Origin: Achromobacter aloeverae
GTDB taxonomy: Bacteria > Pseudomonadota > Gammaproteobacteria > Burkholderiales > Burkholderiaceae_B
Reading direction: 5' to 3'
Assembly (NCBI RefSeq): GCF_004121055.1
Contig: NZ_PYAL01000010.1
Location: forward strand, 124,001 to 188,000
DNA length: 64,000 bases
Under the pieces are notes generated by a model, which had not been told where the DNA came from, searched no databases, and saw nothing but the letters and a program-made list of their open reading frames with translations. Made by a program: the position numbers and the translations under genes. Below, piece by piece: positions 1 through 7,550 of the stretch (the first letter of the stretch is position 1; each line of letters begins with the position of its first letter).

Positions 1-180
1 GAGGATTTCCGGCGAGCCGGTATGCGCCGCCACTTCGGTCACGGTCAGGCCGGATTCGGCCAGCAGCTTCGCGGTGCCGCCGGTGGACAGCAGGCGCACG
101 CCGCGCGTAGCCAGGGCGCGGGCGAATTCAACAATACCGGTCTTGTCGGAGACCGAGAGCAGGGCGGTTTCGATTTTCAT
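1..180 (-). CDS. purH: Bifunctional AICAR transformylase / IMP cyclohydrolase, N-terminal fragment
   Basis: PurH catalyses the last two steps of de novo IMP synthesis in the cytoplasm. Only the first 60 residues lie in the window and the frame stays open to base 1, so the gene continues outside. The N-terminus starts [20 protein letters not shown] and continues with a TGGTAKLL segment and [14 protein letters not shown], which is the MGS-like IMP-cyclohydrolase domain of the family. It lies downstream of fis and dusB on the same strand, the usual betaproteobacterial order, which supports the call. The start is the ATG at 180. Confidence 0.95.
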   Translation of the reverse strand, partial: MKIETALLSVSDKTGIVEFARALATRGVRLLSTGGTAKLLAESGLTVTEVAAHTGSPEIL

Positions 181-241
181 GGTCGGGCGGGGCGCGCGGC
201 GAGCCGCGGCGGATCCGTTACAAGGATGGGTGGAAAGCGGT

Positions 242-481
242 TCAGACCTGGATGTTATGCGCAAGCAGCTTCTTGCGCAGCGTATTGCGGGTGATGCCCA
301 GCATTTCCGATGCGCGCGACTGGTTGCCGCCCGCGCGTTGCAGCGCGACTTCGAGGACCGGGCGTTCAACGCAGCGCATCACCATCTCCCACATATCGTG
401 GGGCTCGGAATCGCCCAGGTCTTCGAAGTAGCGCTCCAGGCTGGCGCGCACGCATTCTTCCAGGACATCTTTTTTACTCAT
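242..481 (-). CDS. fis: DNA-binding protein Fis
   Basis: Fis is a small nucleoid protein that bends DNA and modulates rRNA promoters and recombination. The 79-residue product ends in the Fis-type helix-turn-helix: [20 protein letters not shown], followed by LLAHNIQV. The N-terminal half (around [20 protein letters not shown]) matches the dimerisation helices. Two adjacent ATG codons (484 and 481) could start it; the second gives MSKKDVLEE. No convincing Shine-Dalgarno is seen before either, so translation may be coupled to dusB, which ends 45 bases upstream. The dusB-fis pair is an operon in most beta- and gammaproteobacteria. Confidence 0.93.
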   Translation of the reverse strand: MSKKDVLEECVRASLERYFEDLGDSEPHDMWEMVMRCVERPVLEVALQRAGGNQSRASEMLGITRNTLRKKLLAHNIQV

Positions 482-528
482 CATGCACAACTTTTTTTGT
501 TTATGTGAAACGGCGGGATAGGGTTCGA

Positions 529-1554
529 TCAGGCCGCCAGCAAGGCTGGCTCGCCGAAGGTCTCGGCGGGCCGGGCATCGCGGGCGAAATGATCGAACCA
601 GGTGGCCACGGCGCTTGCTTGCGCGCCGGTGCCGTCGATCTGGTTCATGTGAGCGCGGAAGGCGTCGGCGCCAGGCAGGCCGTCGATATACCATCCGATG
701 TGCTTGCGCGCCGTTCGTACGCCGGTGTGCTCCCCGTAGAACCGGTAGTGGTCGTCCAGGTGTTCCAGCAGCAGGTCGCGCATTTCGCCGTAGGTCGGGG
801 GCGGAAGTTTATCGCCCGTACGCAGGTAGTAGTCAATCTCGCGGAAAATCCACGGCCGGCCCTGAGCCGCGCGGCCGACCATGACGGCGTCGGCGCCAGT
901 GTAGTCGAGAACGCGCCGGGCTTTCTCCGGGCTGTCGATATCGCCGTTGGCGACCACCGGAATGTCGATGGCGGCCTTGACTTCCCGGATGGTGTCGTAT
1001 TCGGCCTGGCCGGTATACATGTCAGCCCGGGTCCGCCCGTGCAAGGTCAGGGCGGCGATGCCGCTGTCCTGGGCCAGGCGGGCGATGCGCAGGGCGTTGC
1101 GGTGCTCGCGGTCCCAGCCGGTGCGGGTCTTCAGCGTCACCGGCACGCCCAGCGGAAGACAGGCCCGCACCACGGCTTCGAGGATGCGCGCGATGAGGTC
1201 TTCATGGCGCAGCAGGGCCGAGCCCGATGCGACATTGCACACCTTCTTGACCGGACAACCCATGTTGATATCGATGATGCGCGCGCCCTTGGAGGCGTTG
1301 AAAACGGCGGCCTCGGCCATCATGGCGGGGTCCGCGCCGGCGATCTGCACCGCGACCGGGGCGATTTCGCCCTCATGGTTCAGGCGGCGCGAGGTCTTGA
1401 CGCTGTCCCACAGGCGCGGATTGCTGGCGGCCATTTCCGAGACGGCATAGCCGGCCCCCAGCCGCTTGCAAAGCTGCCGGAAAGGCCGGTCCGTCACGCC
1501 CGCCATGGGCGCGACCAGCACGTTATTGGGAAGAGTCCAGGGGCCGATGCGCAT
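529..1554 (-). CDS. dusB: tRNA-dihydrouridine synthase B
   Basis: A flavoenzyme that reduces uridine to dihydrouridine in the tRNA D-loop using NADPH. The 341-residue protein shows the Dus TIM-barrel signatures: LVAPMAGVTDRPFR near residues 14-27, DINMGCPVKKV with the catalytic Cys near residue 100, LKTRTGWD around 140, LTLHGRTRADMYTG near 170, and VVANGDID and VMVGRAAQGRPWIF for FMN phosphate binding. Length agrees with the family. The start ATG at 1554 gives MRIGPWTLPNNVLVAPMAG, typical for DusB. It is the first gene of the dusB-fis-purH unit. Confidence 0.96.
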   Translation of the reverse strand: MRIGPWTLPNNVLVAPMAGVTDRPFRQLCKRLGAGYAVSEMAASNPRLWDSVKTSRRLNHEGEIAPVAVQIAGADPAMMAEAAVFNASKGARIIDINMGCPVKKVCNVASGSALLRHEDLIARILEAVVRACLPLGVPVTLKTRTGWDREHRNALRIARLAQDSGIAALTLHGRTRADMYTGQAEYDTIREVKAAIDIPVVANGDIDSPEKARRVLDYTGADAVMVGRAAQGRPWIFREIDYYLRTGDKLPPPTYGEMRDLLLEHLDDHYRFYGEHTGVRTARKHIGWYIDGLPGADAFRAHMNQIDGTGAQASAVATWFDHFARDARPAETFGEPALLAA

Positions 1555-1610
1555 GGGGCGGGATTTTAACCGCCCCGATCCGACCCCATATTAGGAGGTG
1601 TCAAAGCCGT

Positions 1611-1742
1611 ATGAAAACCGTCGTATTCGACGTCGTATCGGGCATACGTACCGGACGTCGTACCGGACGTCGTACTGGACGTCGTACTGGCGCCGCCCGG
1701 CTCCGCCGGGCCGGCCGCTCAGGCGCGCAGCCCTTGCAATAG
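1611..1742 (+). CDS. Possible small basic peptide with TGRR repeats
   Basis: A 43-codon frame that is not recognised as a known gene. It is preceded by a consensus Shine-Dalgarno (AGGAGGT at 1593-1599) 11 bases before the ATG. The product begins MKTVVFDVVSGIRTG, then repeats T-G-R-R three times because a 12-base DNA repeat is read in frame, and ends in an Arg/Ala-rich tail. Its 3' end overlaps the end of ubiH on the other strand. Against it: the composition is driven by the repeat and by GC-rich sequence. It could be a real translated micro-ORF or a chance frame; I favour neither strongly. Confidence 0.25.
   Translation: MKTVVFDVVSGIRTGRRTGRRTGRRTGAARLRRAGRSGAQPLQ
1652..1687. repeat. Three tandem copies of a 12-base unit
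   Basis: The unit YGGACGTCGTAC is repeated three times without interruption, with degenerate copies just upstream (from about 1619). It sits between the convergent-side ends of dusB and ubiH and within the small frame at 1611. A GC hairpin CCCGG-CTCCG-CCGGG follows at 1696-1710 and may help end ubiH or the small transcript. Confidence 0.8.
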
Positions 1743-3002
1743 ATGTCGTGCCAGCGGCGCCCTCAGGGGCTGCAGCAGGTCCAGGCCCAGCAGCGCCAGC
1801 CCGCCCGCATGTTCCAGCGGCGCCAGGCCCGTGGCGAAGGCGCGGGGCATCAGGTCCGTCAAGCCGGCCGTCAGCCAGCGATCGCCGCGTCGCGCGCGGG
1901 TGTAGGCAGCCAGCGCTTCGGTGGGGGCGCCGGCGGGCCGCCCCAGCCATGAGGCCAGCGACTGCGCGAGCCGCGCGGCATCGCGCAGGCCCAGGTTCAG
2001 CCCCTGGCCCGCGACCGGGTGCAAGGTCTGCGCGGCATTGCCCACCGCCACGGTGCGGCCATGCACGAGGGCGCGGCGGGCGCTGAGGAAGAGCGGGAAA
2101 ACATGGCGCGGCGCGAGGCAGGCCAGCATGCCCAGGCGGTCGCCGAAGGCTTCCAGCAGCGCCGTGGAGAAAGCGGCCTGGTCCAGCGCGGCCAGGGCCT
2201 GGGCGCGCTCGGGCGCGCAGCACCAGACCACGGCATAGGTGTCCGGGGCGGCGGGGTGCGGCAACAGGGCCAGCGGCCCTTCGCGGGTAAAACGCTCGAA
2301 CGCCCAGCCGTCGCGGGGCAGCGCGGCCCGCACGGTGGCCAGCACCGCATGCTGGCCATATTCGCGGCGGATGTCGTCGGCGCCGGCGCCGTCCGACTGC
2401 ACCGCCACGCCGCAACGCAGGCTGTCGCCGTCGGCATCGGCCAGCGTGACGCCGTCGGCGTCCTGGGCCGCCAGGCGCGCGCCGGGCAGGGCGCGCACCG
2501 TGATGCCGGCCTGCTCCACTTGCCGCATCAGCGCGGCATGCAAGGCGGCGTACGCCGTGACGGCGCCCAACTGGGGCACGTCGAAATCGGTGTCGCGGAT
2601 CAGCGTGCGACCCAGCCGTCCGCGCTGGGATACGTGGATGGTATGGATGCTGGCGGTCCCGCGCGGCCAGGCGCCAAGCGATTCCAGCAGCACGCGGCTG
2701 CCGTGGTTCATGGCCAGGACGCGGACGTCGGCCTCCGGCGCCGCCGCCCGGGGGCGGGCCGGCAGGGCGGGCACCGCGGGCGCGGCGAGCGGCGCGGTGG
2801 CGGGCGCCGGAATGGGCGCGATCACCGACGCCGGGGGCGGCGTGATCCCCGGCGCTGACGGTGCGGCGCGGCCGGCGGGCGGCGCGCCGCGAACCAGCAG
2901 GATGTCGGCCGGATCGGCGGCATGGCGCGCCAGCATCAGCGCCAGCGCGCAGCCCACGGGGCCGGCCCCAAGGATGGCAATGGAGAAATCGGGTTTGCTC
3001 AT
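1719..3002 (-). CDS. ubiH: UbiH-type FAD-dependent monooxygenase of ubiquinone synthesis
   Basis: A UbiH/UbiF/VisC-family flavin hydroxylase, expected to hydroxylate the ring in ubiquinone synthesis at the inner membrane. The N-terminal Rossmann motif is IAILGAGPVGCALALMLAR (residues 8-26). The second FAD motif reads GNAAQTLHPVAGQGLNLG, with the Asn in place of the usual Asp, as in E. coli UbiH, which favours UbiH over the paralogues. Odd: between the first beta-alpha-beta unit and the RVLAMNHGSRVLLESLGAW segment there is a low-complexity Ala/Pro-rich stretch at about residues 40-92 that the family normally lacks. Neighbours pepP and dusB fit the usual ubiH context. Confidence 0.85.
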   Translation of the reverse strand: MSKPDFSIAILGAGPVGCALALMLARHAADPADILLVRGAPPAGRAAPSAPGITPPPASVIAPIPAPATAPLAAPAVPALPARPRAAAPEADVRVLAMNHGSRVLLESLGAWPRGTASIHTIHVSQRGRLGRTLIRDTDFDVPQLGAVTAYAALHAALMRQVEQAGITVRALPGARLAAQDADGVTLADADGDSLRCGVAVQSDGAGADDIRREYGQHAVLATVRAALPRDGWAFERFTREGPLALLPHPAAPDTYAVVWCCAPERAQALAALDQAAFSTALLEAFGDRLGMLACLAPRHVFPLFLSARRALVHGRTVAVGNAAQTLHPVAGQGLNLGLRDAARLAQSLASWLGRPAGAPTEALAAYTRARRGDRWLTAGLTDLMPRAFATGLAPLEHAGGLALLGLDLLQPLRAPLARHLLQGLRA

Positions 3003-3252
3003 GTGGCGATTCTAGCGCCGCGGCTCTACACTCCACGCACGGTTGGCGGCGGCGCGCGGATTTCCCGGCGAGGCGTCCGTCATTGCCTGCCCGCGGAGCG
3101 CGCGTGGCGCCCGCATTCGCCGGCCCTGTACGCCGCGCTGGCGGTGCCTCGCGCTACGTCATTCGTGCCAACCTCTTCCAGGCGCGGGACCTGGTGCAAT
3201 GCTCCGCCTGCAACGACACCGTATTTCCTGTGCTCCAGTATCGGAACCGACC

Positions 3253-3702
3253 ATGACCGACGAGATCGCGCTGCGTGCGCCCGCTCCCCGTCCGCGCACC
3301 AAGGTGCGCGCCGCTACCCTGGCGTTGTTGCTGGGGTTCCTGGGGGCGCACTGGTGGTACCTGGGCCGGCGCGGCGCGGCGTGGGTGACCGCCTATGCGC
3401 TGGCCTGCCTGGCCGCCACGGGGCTGTTTCCCAAGTGGTACGACAATCCGGCCTTCTTCCTGCTGTTCATCCCCATGATCGACGGGTTCATCGAGAGTGT
3501 CGTGTTCTGCCTGCGCAGTGACGAAAATTTCGACCGCGCCTACAACCCGGGGTTGGCGCCATCGTCGCGGACGGGCTGGCGCGAAGTGCTGCTTGCCATC
3601 GCCGCCACCCTGGTCGGGGCGATCTGCTCCATGTTCGGCATCGCCATGGTGGTGGTGTATGTATGGTCCGCGATGGGGTGGCTGGACGGCTACGTGTTGT
3701 AG
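3253..3702 (+). CDS. TM2-domain membrane protein
   Basis: A 149-residue predicted inner-membrane protein of unknown function. Residues 22-40 carry the TM2-domain hallmark (ALLLGFLGAHWWYLGRRG), followed by a second hydrophobic segment; a pair of further hydrophobic stretches lies near the C-terminus (LLAIAATLVGAICSMFGIAM and the following VVVYVWSAMGW). The frame is open further upstream, but the ATG at 3253 gives a normal soluble N-terminus (MTDEIALRAP) followed directly by the membrane domain, so I chose it. It lies alone between the divergent ubiH and convergent pepP. Confidence 0.8.
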   Translation: MTDEIALRAPAPRPRTKVRAATLALLLGFLGAHWWYLGRRGAAWVTAYALACLAATGLFPKWYDNPAFFLLFIPMIDGFIESVVFCLRSDENFDRAYNPGLAPSSRTGWREVLLAIAATLVGAICSMFGIAMVVVYVWSAMGWLDGYVL

Positions 3703-3738
3703 CCCTGGCCGCAGCCATGCCGCGGCCGCGCTGCGCGC

Positions 3739-5085
3739 TCACTCCCGCATCAATGCCTCGATCTCCGTGGCATGCACCGGCACGCCGCGCGTGATCAGTT
3801 CGCAACCTTCGTCGGTGACCAGCGCGTCGTCCTCGGTGCGGATGCCGATATCCCAGAAGGCCTCTGGCACGTCGGCGGCCCCGCGCACGTAGATGCCGGG
3901 CTCCACCGTCAGGATCATGCCGCGTTCCAGCGTGCGCCAGGGACGCTCGCCTTCGATGCCCGTGCTGTCCGGCTGGCGGTAGTCGCCGACGTCGTGCACG
4001 TCCAGGCCCAGCCAATGGCCCGTGCGATGCATATAGAAGCGGCTGTAGGACTTCGATTCCAGCACGCCGTCCAGCGAGCCTTGCAGCAGGCCTTCGTCGA
4101 TCATGCCTTGCGCGAGCACGCGCACGGCGGCTTCGTGGCCGTCGTTGAAGCTGGCGCCCGGCCGGATGGCGGCGCACGCCGCGTCCTGCGCGGCCACCGT
4201 CAGGTCGTATAGGGCGCGCTGCGGCCCGGTGTAGCGGCCGTTGACGGGAAACGTGCGGGTGATGTCCGCGGCATAGCCGTCGTACTCGCAGCCGGCGTCG
4301 ATCAGCAGGAGCTGGCCGTCGCGCAGGACGGCGTCGCCGGCCGGGTAGTGCAGCGTGCAGGCGTTGGCGCCGGCGGCGACGATGCTGTTGTAGGCCACCG
4401 ATTGCGCCCCATGGCGGCGGAATTCATGCAGCAGTTCGGCCTCGATCTCGTACTCGTGCATGCCGGGGCGCACGTGGCGCATGGCGCGCGCGTGGGCGCC
4501 GGCGGAAATGCGGGCGGCGCGGCGCATCAGGGCGATTTCGGTCGCGTCCTTGACCAGCCGCATGTCGGCCAGCTGGGGCCGCGGATCGCGCTGGCGGGTG
4601 GGCAGCTGGTGCTGTCCGCGCGCTTGTTGACGGGCTGTTTCCTGGGCGCGGGCCAGCCGTTCGCCCAGGGCGCCGCCTGCCTGCAGCGGGGCGAAGAGCG
4701 TGGGCTGGTTCAGCAGCAGGGCCGGCAACAGGTCGTCCAGGCGTTCCACGGCATAGGCTTCGTCGAAGCCGAAGCGAGCCGCGGCGGCGTCGGGGCCGCA
4801 GCGGTGGCCGGTCCAGGTTTCCTGTTCCTCGTGGCGTTCGCGGCAGAACAGGATGCTGGCCTCGCGCTCGCCGGCCAGCACTACCAGCCAGGCCTCGGGC
4901 TCGGTGAATCCGGTCAGGTAGAAGAAATCGCTGTCGAAGCGATAGGGGAATTCCGAGTCGCGGCTGCGCACCGTTTCCGGCGCCGTCGACAGCACGGCGA
5001 TGCCGCCGCCGAGCGAGCGCATATAGTCCTGCAGGCGCTGGCGCCGTTCGATATGGGGCGTGAGGTCGACGGGAGGTAGGCTCAT
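3739..5085 (-). CDS. pepP: Xaa-Pro aminopeptidase P
   Basis: A dinuclear-metal (usually Mn) cytosolic peptidase that removes N-terminal residues preceding proline. The 448-residue protein has the N-terminal creatinase-like domain (FDSDFFYLTGFTEPEAWLVV) and the pita-bread catalytic domain with metal ligands in LLIDAGCEYDGYAADITRTF (two Asp), HRTGHWLGLDVHDVG (His), ILTVEPGIY (Glu) and the last Glu in GIRTEDDALVT. The open frame extends into the upstream repeat, but the ATG at 5085 is preceded on its strand by no better start and matches family length. Adjacent to ubiH, as in many proteobacteria. Confidence 0.93.
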   Translation of the reverse strand: MSLPPVDLTPHIERRQRLQDYMRSLGGGIAVLSTAPETVRSRDSEFPYRFDSDFFYLTGFTEPEAWLVVLAGEREASILFCRERHEEQETWTGHRCGPDAAAARFGFDEAYAVERLDDLLPALLLNQPTLFAPLQAGGALGERLARAQETARQQARGQHQLPTRQRDPRPQLADMRLVKDATEIALMRRAARISAGAHARAMRHVRPGMHEYEIEAELLHEFRRHGAQSVAYNSIVAAGANACTLHYPAGDAVLRDGQLLLIDAGCEYDGYAADITRTFPVNGRYTGPQRALYDLTVAAQDAACAAIRPGASFNDGHEAAVRVLAQGMIDEGLLQGSLDGVLESKSYSRFYMHRTGHWLGLDVHDVGDYRQPDSTGIEGERPWRTLERGMILTVEPGIYVRGAADVPEAFWDIGIRTEDDALVTDEGCELITRGVPVHATEIEALMRE

Positions 5086-5140
5086 GTCGTGGACGCGGCA
5101 AAAGAAGGGGTGGGGTAACTTTATCTGTTTTTTTGCCGTC

Positions 5141-5376
5141 GGGCCGCCCCAAGGCAAAAAGGCGGCCCCCACGGGGGGCAGCAAGCGGCGCAGCCGCGCG
5201 GCGTGGGGGCACTCCCTTCCGCCGGGCCGTCCCAAGGCAAAAAGGCGGCCCCCACGGGGGGCAGCAAGCGGCGCAGCCGCGCGGCGTGGGGGCACTCCCT
5301 TCCGCCGGGCCGCCCCAAGGCAAAAAGGCGGCCCCCACGGGGGGCAGCAAGCGGCGCAGCCGCTCGGCGTGGGGCA
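5141..5376. repeat. 83-base GC-rich intergenic repeat, almost three tandem copies
   Basis: Copies start at 5141, 5224 and 5307, exactly 83 bases apart; the third ends early near 5376. Copies differ at only a few bases. Each contains two dyad-forming parts: GGCGGCCCCCACGGGGGGC and GGCGCAGCCGCGC. Both strands give spurious Gly/Pro/Arg-rich frames. It resembles the GC-rich repeated intergenic modules common in Bordetella/Achromobacter genomes (from memory). It lies between pepP and the riboswitch. Confidence 0.9.
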
Positions 5377-5424
5377 ATTTTCCCTGGACGCGTCCTAACG
5401 GGGCTGTTTACAATGCGCGCCGTG

Positions 5425-5631
5425 TTCATTGGGGAGTAGCCATCCTTATCCCCAGGAGTTTGCGTCAACATACTTGGCGGTCCTAGACCCCATGGCGCAA
5501 ACGGCAGCCATCCGCTACGGGACTTTCCCCGTCCGCGGCCGGCCCAGCCAGGCGAGACCTTTGGCCACGACGCGCTACCCAGCCGGGCGAGCCGCGTCGT
5601 CGCGCCATGGGTAATCCGCTCGTCCGGCTGC
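5425..5631 (+). promoter_or_regulatory. yybP-ykoY family (Mn2+) riboswitch and expression platform
   Basis: The leader contains the conserved pieces of this riboswitch class in order: CATTGGGGAGTAGCC at 5427-5441, GCGTCAACATACTTGGC at 5462-5478 and GGCGAGACCTTTGGCC at 5551-5566. After the aptamer a stem can form between CAGCCGGGCGAG (about 5580) and CTCGTCCGGCTG (about 5620-5631), just before the exchanger start, which would suit an expression platform. Known members sense Mn2+ and turn on Mn or Ca/cation exporters. Boundaries are approximate because I matched motifs rather than folding the RNA. Confidence 0.88.
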
Positions 5632-5641
5632 TGTTATTTCC

Positions 5642-6652
5642 ATGTTGTCTACATTGCTGCTGTTCTTCGCCTCGGCCGCCATCATCTACCTGGCCTGCGA
5701 ATATTTCGTCAACGGCGTCGAATGGGTTGGCCAGCGCCTGAACCTGGGCGCGACCGCCGTCGGCACCGTGCTGGCGGCCTTCGGCACGGCCTTGCCCGAA
5801 AGCGCCGTGACCTTCATGGCCGTCGCTTTTGGCGGCACGCCGGACCAGAGGGATATCGGGGTGGGCGCCGCCATGGGCGGCCCGCTGGTGCTCGCCACGG
5901 TCGCCTACGCGGTGGTGGGACTGGGCTTGATACGGCAGCGCCGGCGCCAGCCCGCGGCGGAGTGCGTGACCTGTATGAACGCGGACCAGCGCAAGCTGGC
6001 CCGCGACCAGGGCTGGTTCATGGGGATATTCATCTTCAAGCTGGCACTCGGGGTGGTCGCGTTCGCCTGGAAGCCCTGGCTGGGGCTGGCCTTCCTGGCC
6101 GCCTACGGCCTCTACGTGAGGCGCGAATTGCTGGCCGACGACGATCGCGCCGACGCCGAGGACCTGGAGCCGCTCAAGCTGCGCCCGCGCACCGCCGAGC
6201 CCGGCATGGGCTGGGCCTGCCTGCAGACGCTGCTGGCCCTGGCCGTGATCGCCGGCGCATCCCGAGTCTTCGTGACGCAGATCGAGGGCATCGGGACGAT
6301 GCTGGGCTTGACCCCCCACGTGGCGGCGCTGCTGCTGGCGCCCGTGGCCACCGAGCTGCCGGAGATCATGAATGCGCTGATCTGGGTGCGGCAGGGCAAG
6401 GAAAGGCTGGCCCTGGCCAATATCTCGGGCGCCATGATGATCCAGGCCACCATACCCAGCGCCATGGGGATCATGATGACCCCCTGGATGCTGGACGATA
6501 CGCTGCTCGTGGCTGGCCTGGTCACCATGCTGTCGATCGGCCTGCTGTGGTTGCGCTTCCGCCGCGAGACCATGAACCTGAGGGCCCTGTCCGCGGTGGG
6601 CGGCCTGTATGCGATATTCGCCGGGTACGTGGGCTGGCACTTGCATCCTTGA
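5642..6652 (+). CDS. CaCA-family cation antiporter (Na+/Ca2+ exchanger type), riboswitch-controlled
   Basis: A 336-residue inner-membrane antiporter. Both alpha-repeats of the family are visible: GTVLAAFGTALPESAVTFMA near residues 40-60 and LLLAPVATELPEIMNALIW near 235-255, each with the acidic residue that binds cation in the exchangers. About ten hydrophobic segments fill the chain, with a charged cytoplasmic loop around residues 155-190 (LLADDDRADAEDLEPLKL). The Mn-type riboswitch directly upstream suggests that Mn2+ (perhaps with Ca2+) export is its job; this is inference. The ATG at 5642 lacks a strong Shine-Dalgarno. Confidence 0.85.
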   Translation: MLSTLLLFFASAAIIYLACEYFVNGVEWVGQRLNLGATAVGTVLAAFGTALPESAVTFMAVAFGGTPDQRDIGVGAAMGGPLVLATVAYAVVGLGLIRQRRRQPAAECVTCMNADQRKLARDQGWFMGIFIFKLALGVVAFAWKPWLGLAFLAAYGLYVRRELLADDDRADAEDLEPLKLRPRTAEPGMGWACLQTLLALAVIAGASRVFVTQIEGIGTMLGLTPHVAALLLAPVATELPEIMNALIWVRQGKERLALANISGAMMIQATIPSAMGIMMTPWMLDDTLLVAGLVTMLSIGLLWLRFRRETMNLRALSAVGGLYAIFAGYVGWHLHP

Positions 6653-6811
6653 CCTATCCATGCGCGGGGCCGTGCCTCCCGGCAAGGAGCGCCCGGCGCC
6701 GCATGCCACCGGACGCGTTGGGCCGTGGCGCGTCATGTTGCGTCATGTGTTGTATGACCTTGTTTTTTCATGCTTTTAATCCGCATCTGTCTTGTTTGTA
6801 GGGATAAACCC

Positions 6812-6970
6812 GCGTAAACTGCTGGCTTCTTCATATCCAGGGGTTGCTACGTGAATACCGATTCCGGCGACAGTAATAGTCGACCTAGGGTCGACGTCGC
6901 TGCCTGACAGGGTTTACGCAGATTCACCTCTGCCGCGCCCTGTTTCGCAGGGTGCGGTGTCTTTAAAGTC
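6812..6970 (+). promoter_or_regulatory. Structured leader RNA of unknown class upstream of the ACT-domain gene
   Basis: A stretch rich in nested inverted repeats. GCGTAAAC (6812-6819) pairs with GTTTACGC (6912-6919) and encloses an 18-codon frame. Inside lies a strong hairpin, GTCGACC-TAG-GGTCGAC (about 6879-6895), extended by outer GCGAC/GTCGC pairing. After the closing strand come GCAG...CTGC (6917-6932) and GCGCCCTG-TTTCG-CAGGGTGC (about 6935-6955). It does not match the M-box or any riboswitch I can recall. The arrangement of short frame plus alternative hairpins resembles translation-coupled attenuators such as those of mgt genes. No computed fold supports this. Confidence 0.5.
6851..6907 (+). 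CDS. Possible 18-residue leader peptide
   Basis: GTG-initiated frame of 18 codons (begins VNTDSGDSN, ends RPRVDVAA) inside the structured leader. The codons overlap the strong GTCGACC/GGTCGAC hairpin, so ribosome progress would change the RNA fold. It is acidic and contains a proline. The Shine-Dalgarno is weak (AGGGG at 6839-6843). I cannot tell whether it is translated. Confidence 0.3.
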   Translation: MNTDSGDSNSRPRVDVAA

Positions 6971-7164
6971 GTATGCGAAGCCGCGCGCGTAGCCATGCGC
7001 GCGCAGCCAGACAACGTTTCGCGACCACTTCCTCCGCGCCATTCCGCCTGAGTTTCCGCCTTGCCCGCCTGCCGGTCCCGCATGCCTTGCGCGCGCGACG
7101 TCCTCCAGTCAGGCCAGGCTGGTTATTGACGTATGCCATCCCGCTCGTGCGAGAGGAGGTCATC

Positions 7165-7500
7165 ATGCGTATATTCGACTTGTTTCTTCGTCGTGCCGGC
7201 GTCGATCGTCCGGCCACGCTGGCCGGACGGCGCGCGAGCTCCAGGCTGACCGTGGTTTGCGCGCGGGATGCCTTGGGCGCCGTGCGCAAGCAAATCTGCC
7301 TCGATTTCAAGGCGGCCGGCCTGAGCGTCGCGCAGATGCAGGTGGATCATGGACATGACCGGGCGCTGGCTTCGGCTTGCATTACCGTGAATTGCCCGGC
7401 GGACATGCGCCAAGTCCTCATGTCGCAAGCCAGGCAGTTGAGAGACAATCCGGCAATCCGTTCCGTACGTTTCGGAGATCAACGCGGCGCCCTTGCATGA
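7165..7500 (+). CDS. Small ACT-like protein resembling the MgtC C-terminal domain
   Basis: A 111-residue soluble protein. After a basic N-terminus (MRIFDLFLRRAG) the body SSRLTVVCARDALGAVRKQI, a central VAQMQVDHGHDRALAS and the end LRDNPAIRSVRFGDQ follow the beta-alpha-beta-beta-alpha-beta pattern of the ACT-like tail of MgtC/SapB proteins, where the last strand normally reads like V-x-x-V-x-W. The membrane part of MgtC is absent, so this is a stand-alone tail. The start is set by an ideal Shine-Dalgarno, GAGGAGGT at 7153-7160; the frame itself is open further upstream. The role is unknown; a partner in Mg/transport regulation is a guess. Confidence 0.6.
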   Translation: MRIFDLFLRRAGVDRPATLAGRRASSRLTVVCARDALGAVRKQICLDFKAAGLSVAQMQVDHGHDRALASACITVNCPADMRQVLMSQARQLRDNPAIRSVRFGDQRGALA

Positions 7501-7550
7501 CGTTCAGGTGATTGTTCATGTGACGAGGCGCCGCTCACGGAGCCGCCGAA

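Noticed and set aside
310-1569. Long plus-strand frame over dusB
   Set aside because: It is a shadow of dusB with no family resemblance or ribosome site.
5141-5376. CRISPR array
   Set aside because: The units are 83 bases, contiguous, with no distinct spacers and no cas genes in the window.
5060-5486. Several Gly/Pro/Arg-rich small frames on both strands
   Set aside because: They are translations of the 83-base repeat and lack ribosome sites.
6812-6970. M-box or yybP-ykoY riboswitch before the ACT-domain gene
   Set aside because: None of the conserved blocks of either class is present; only generic hairpins are seen.
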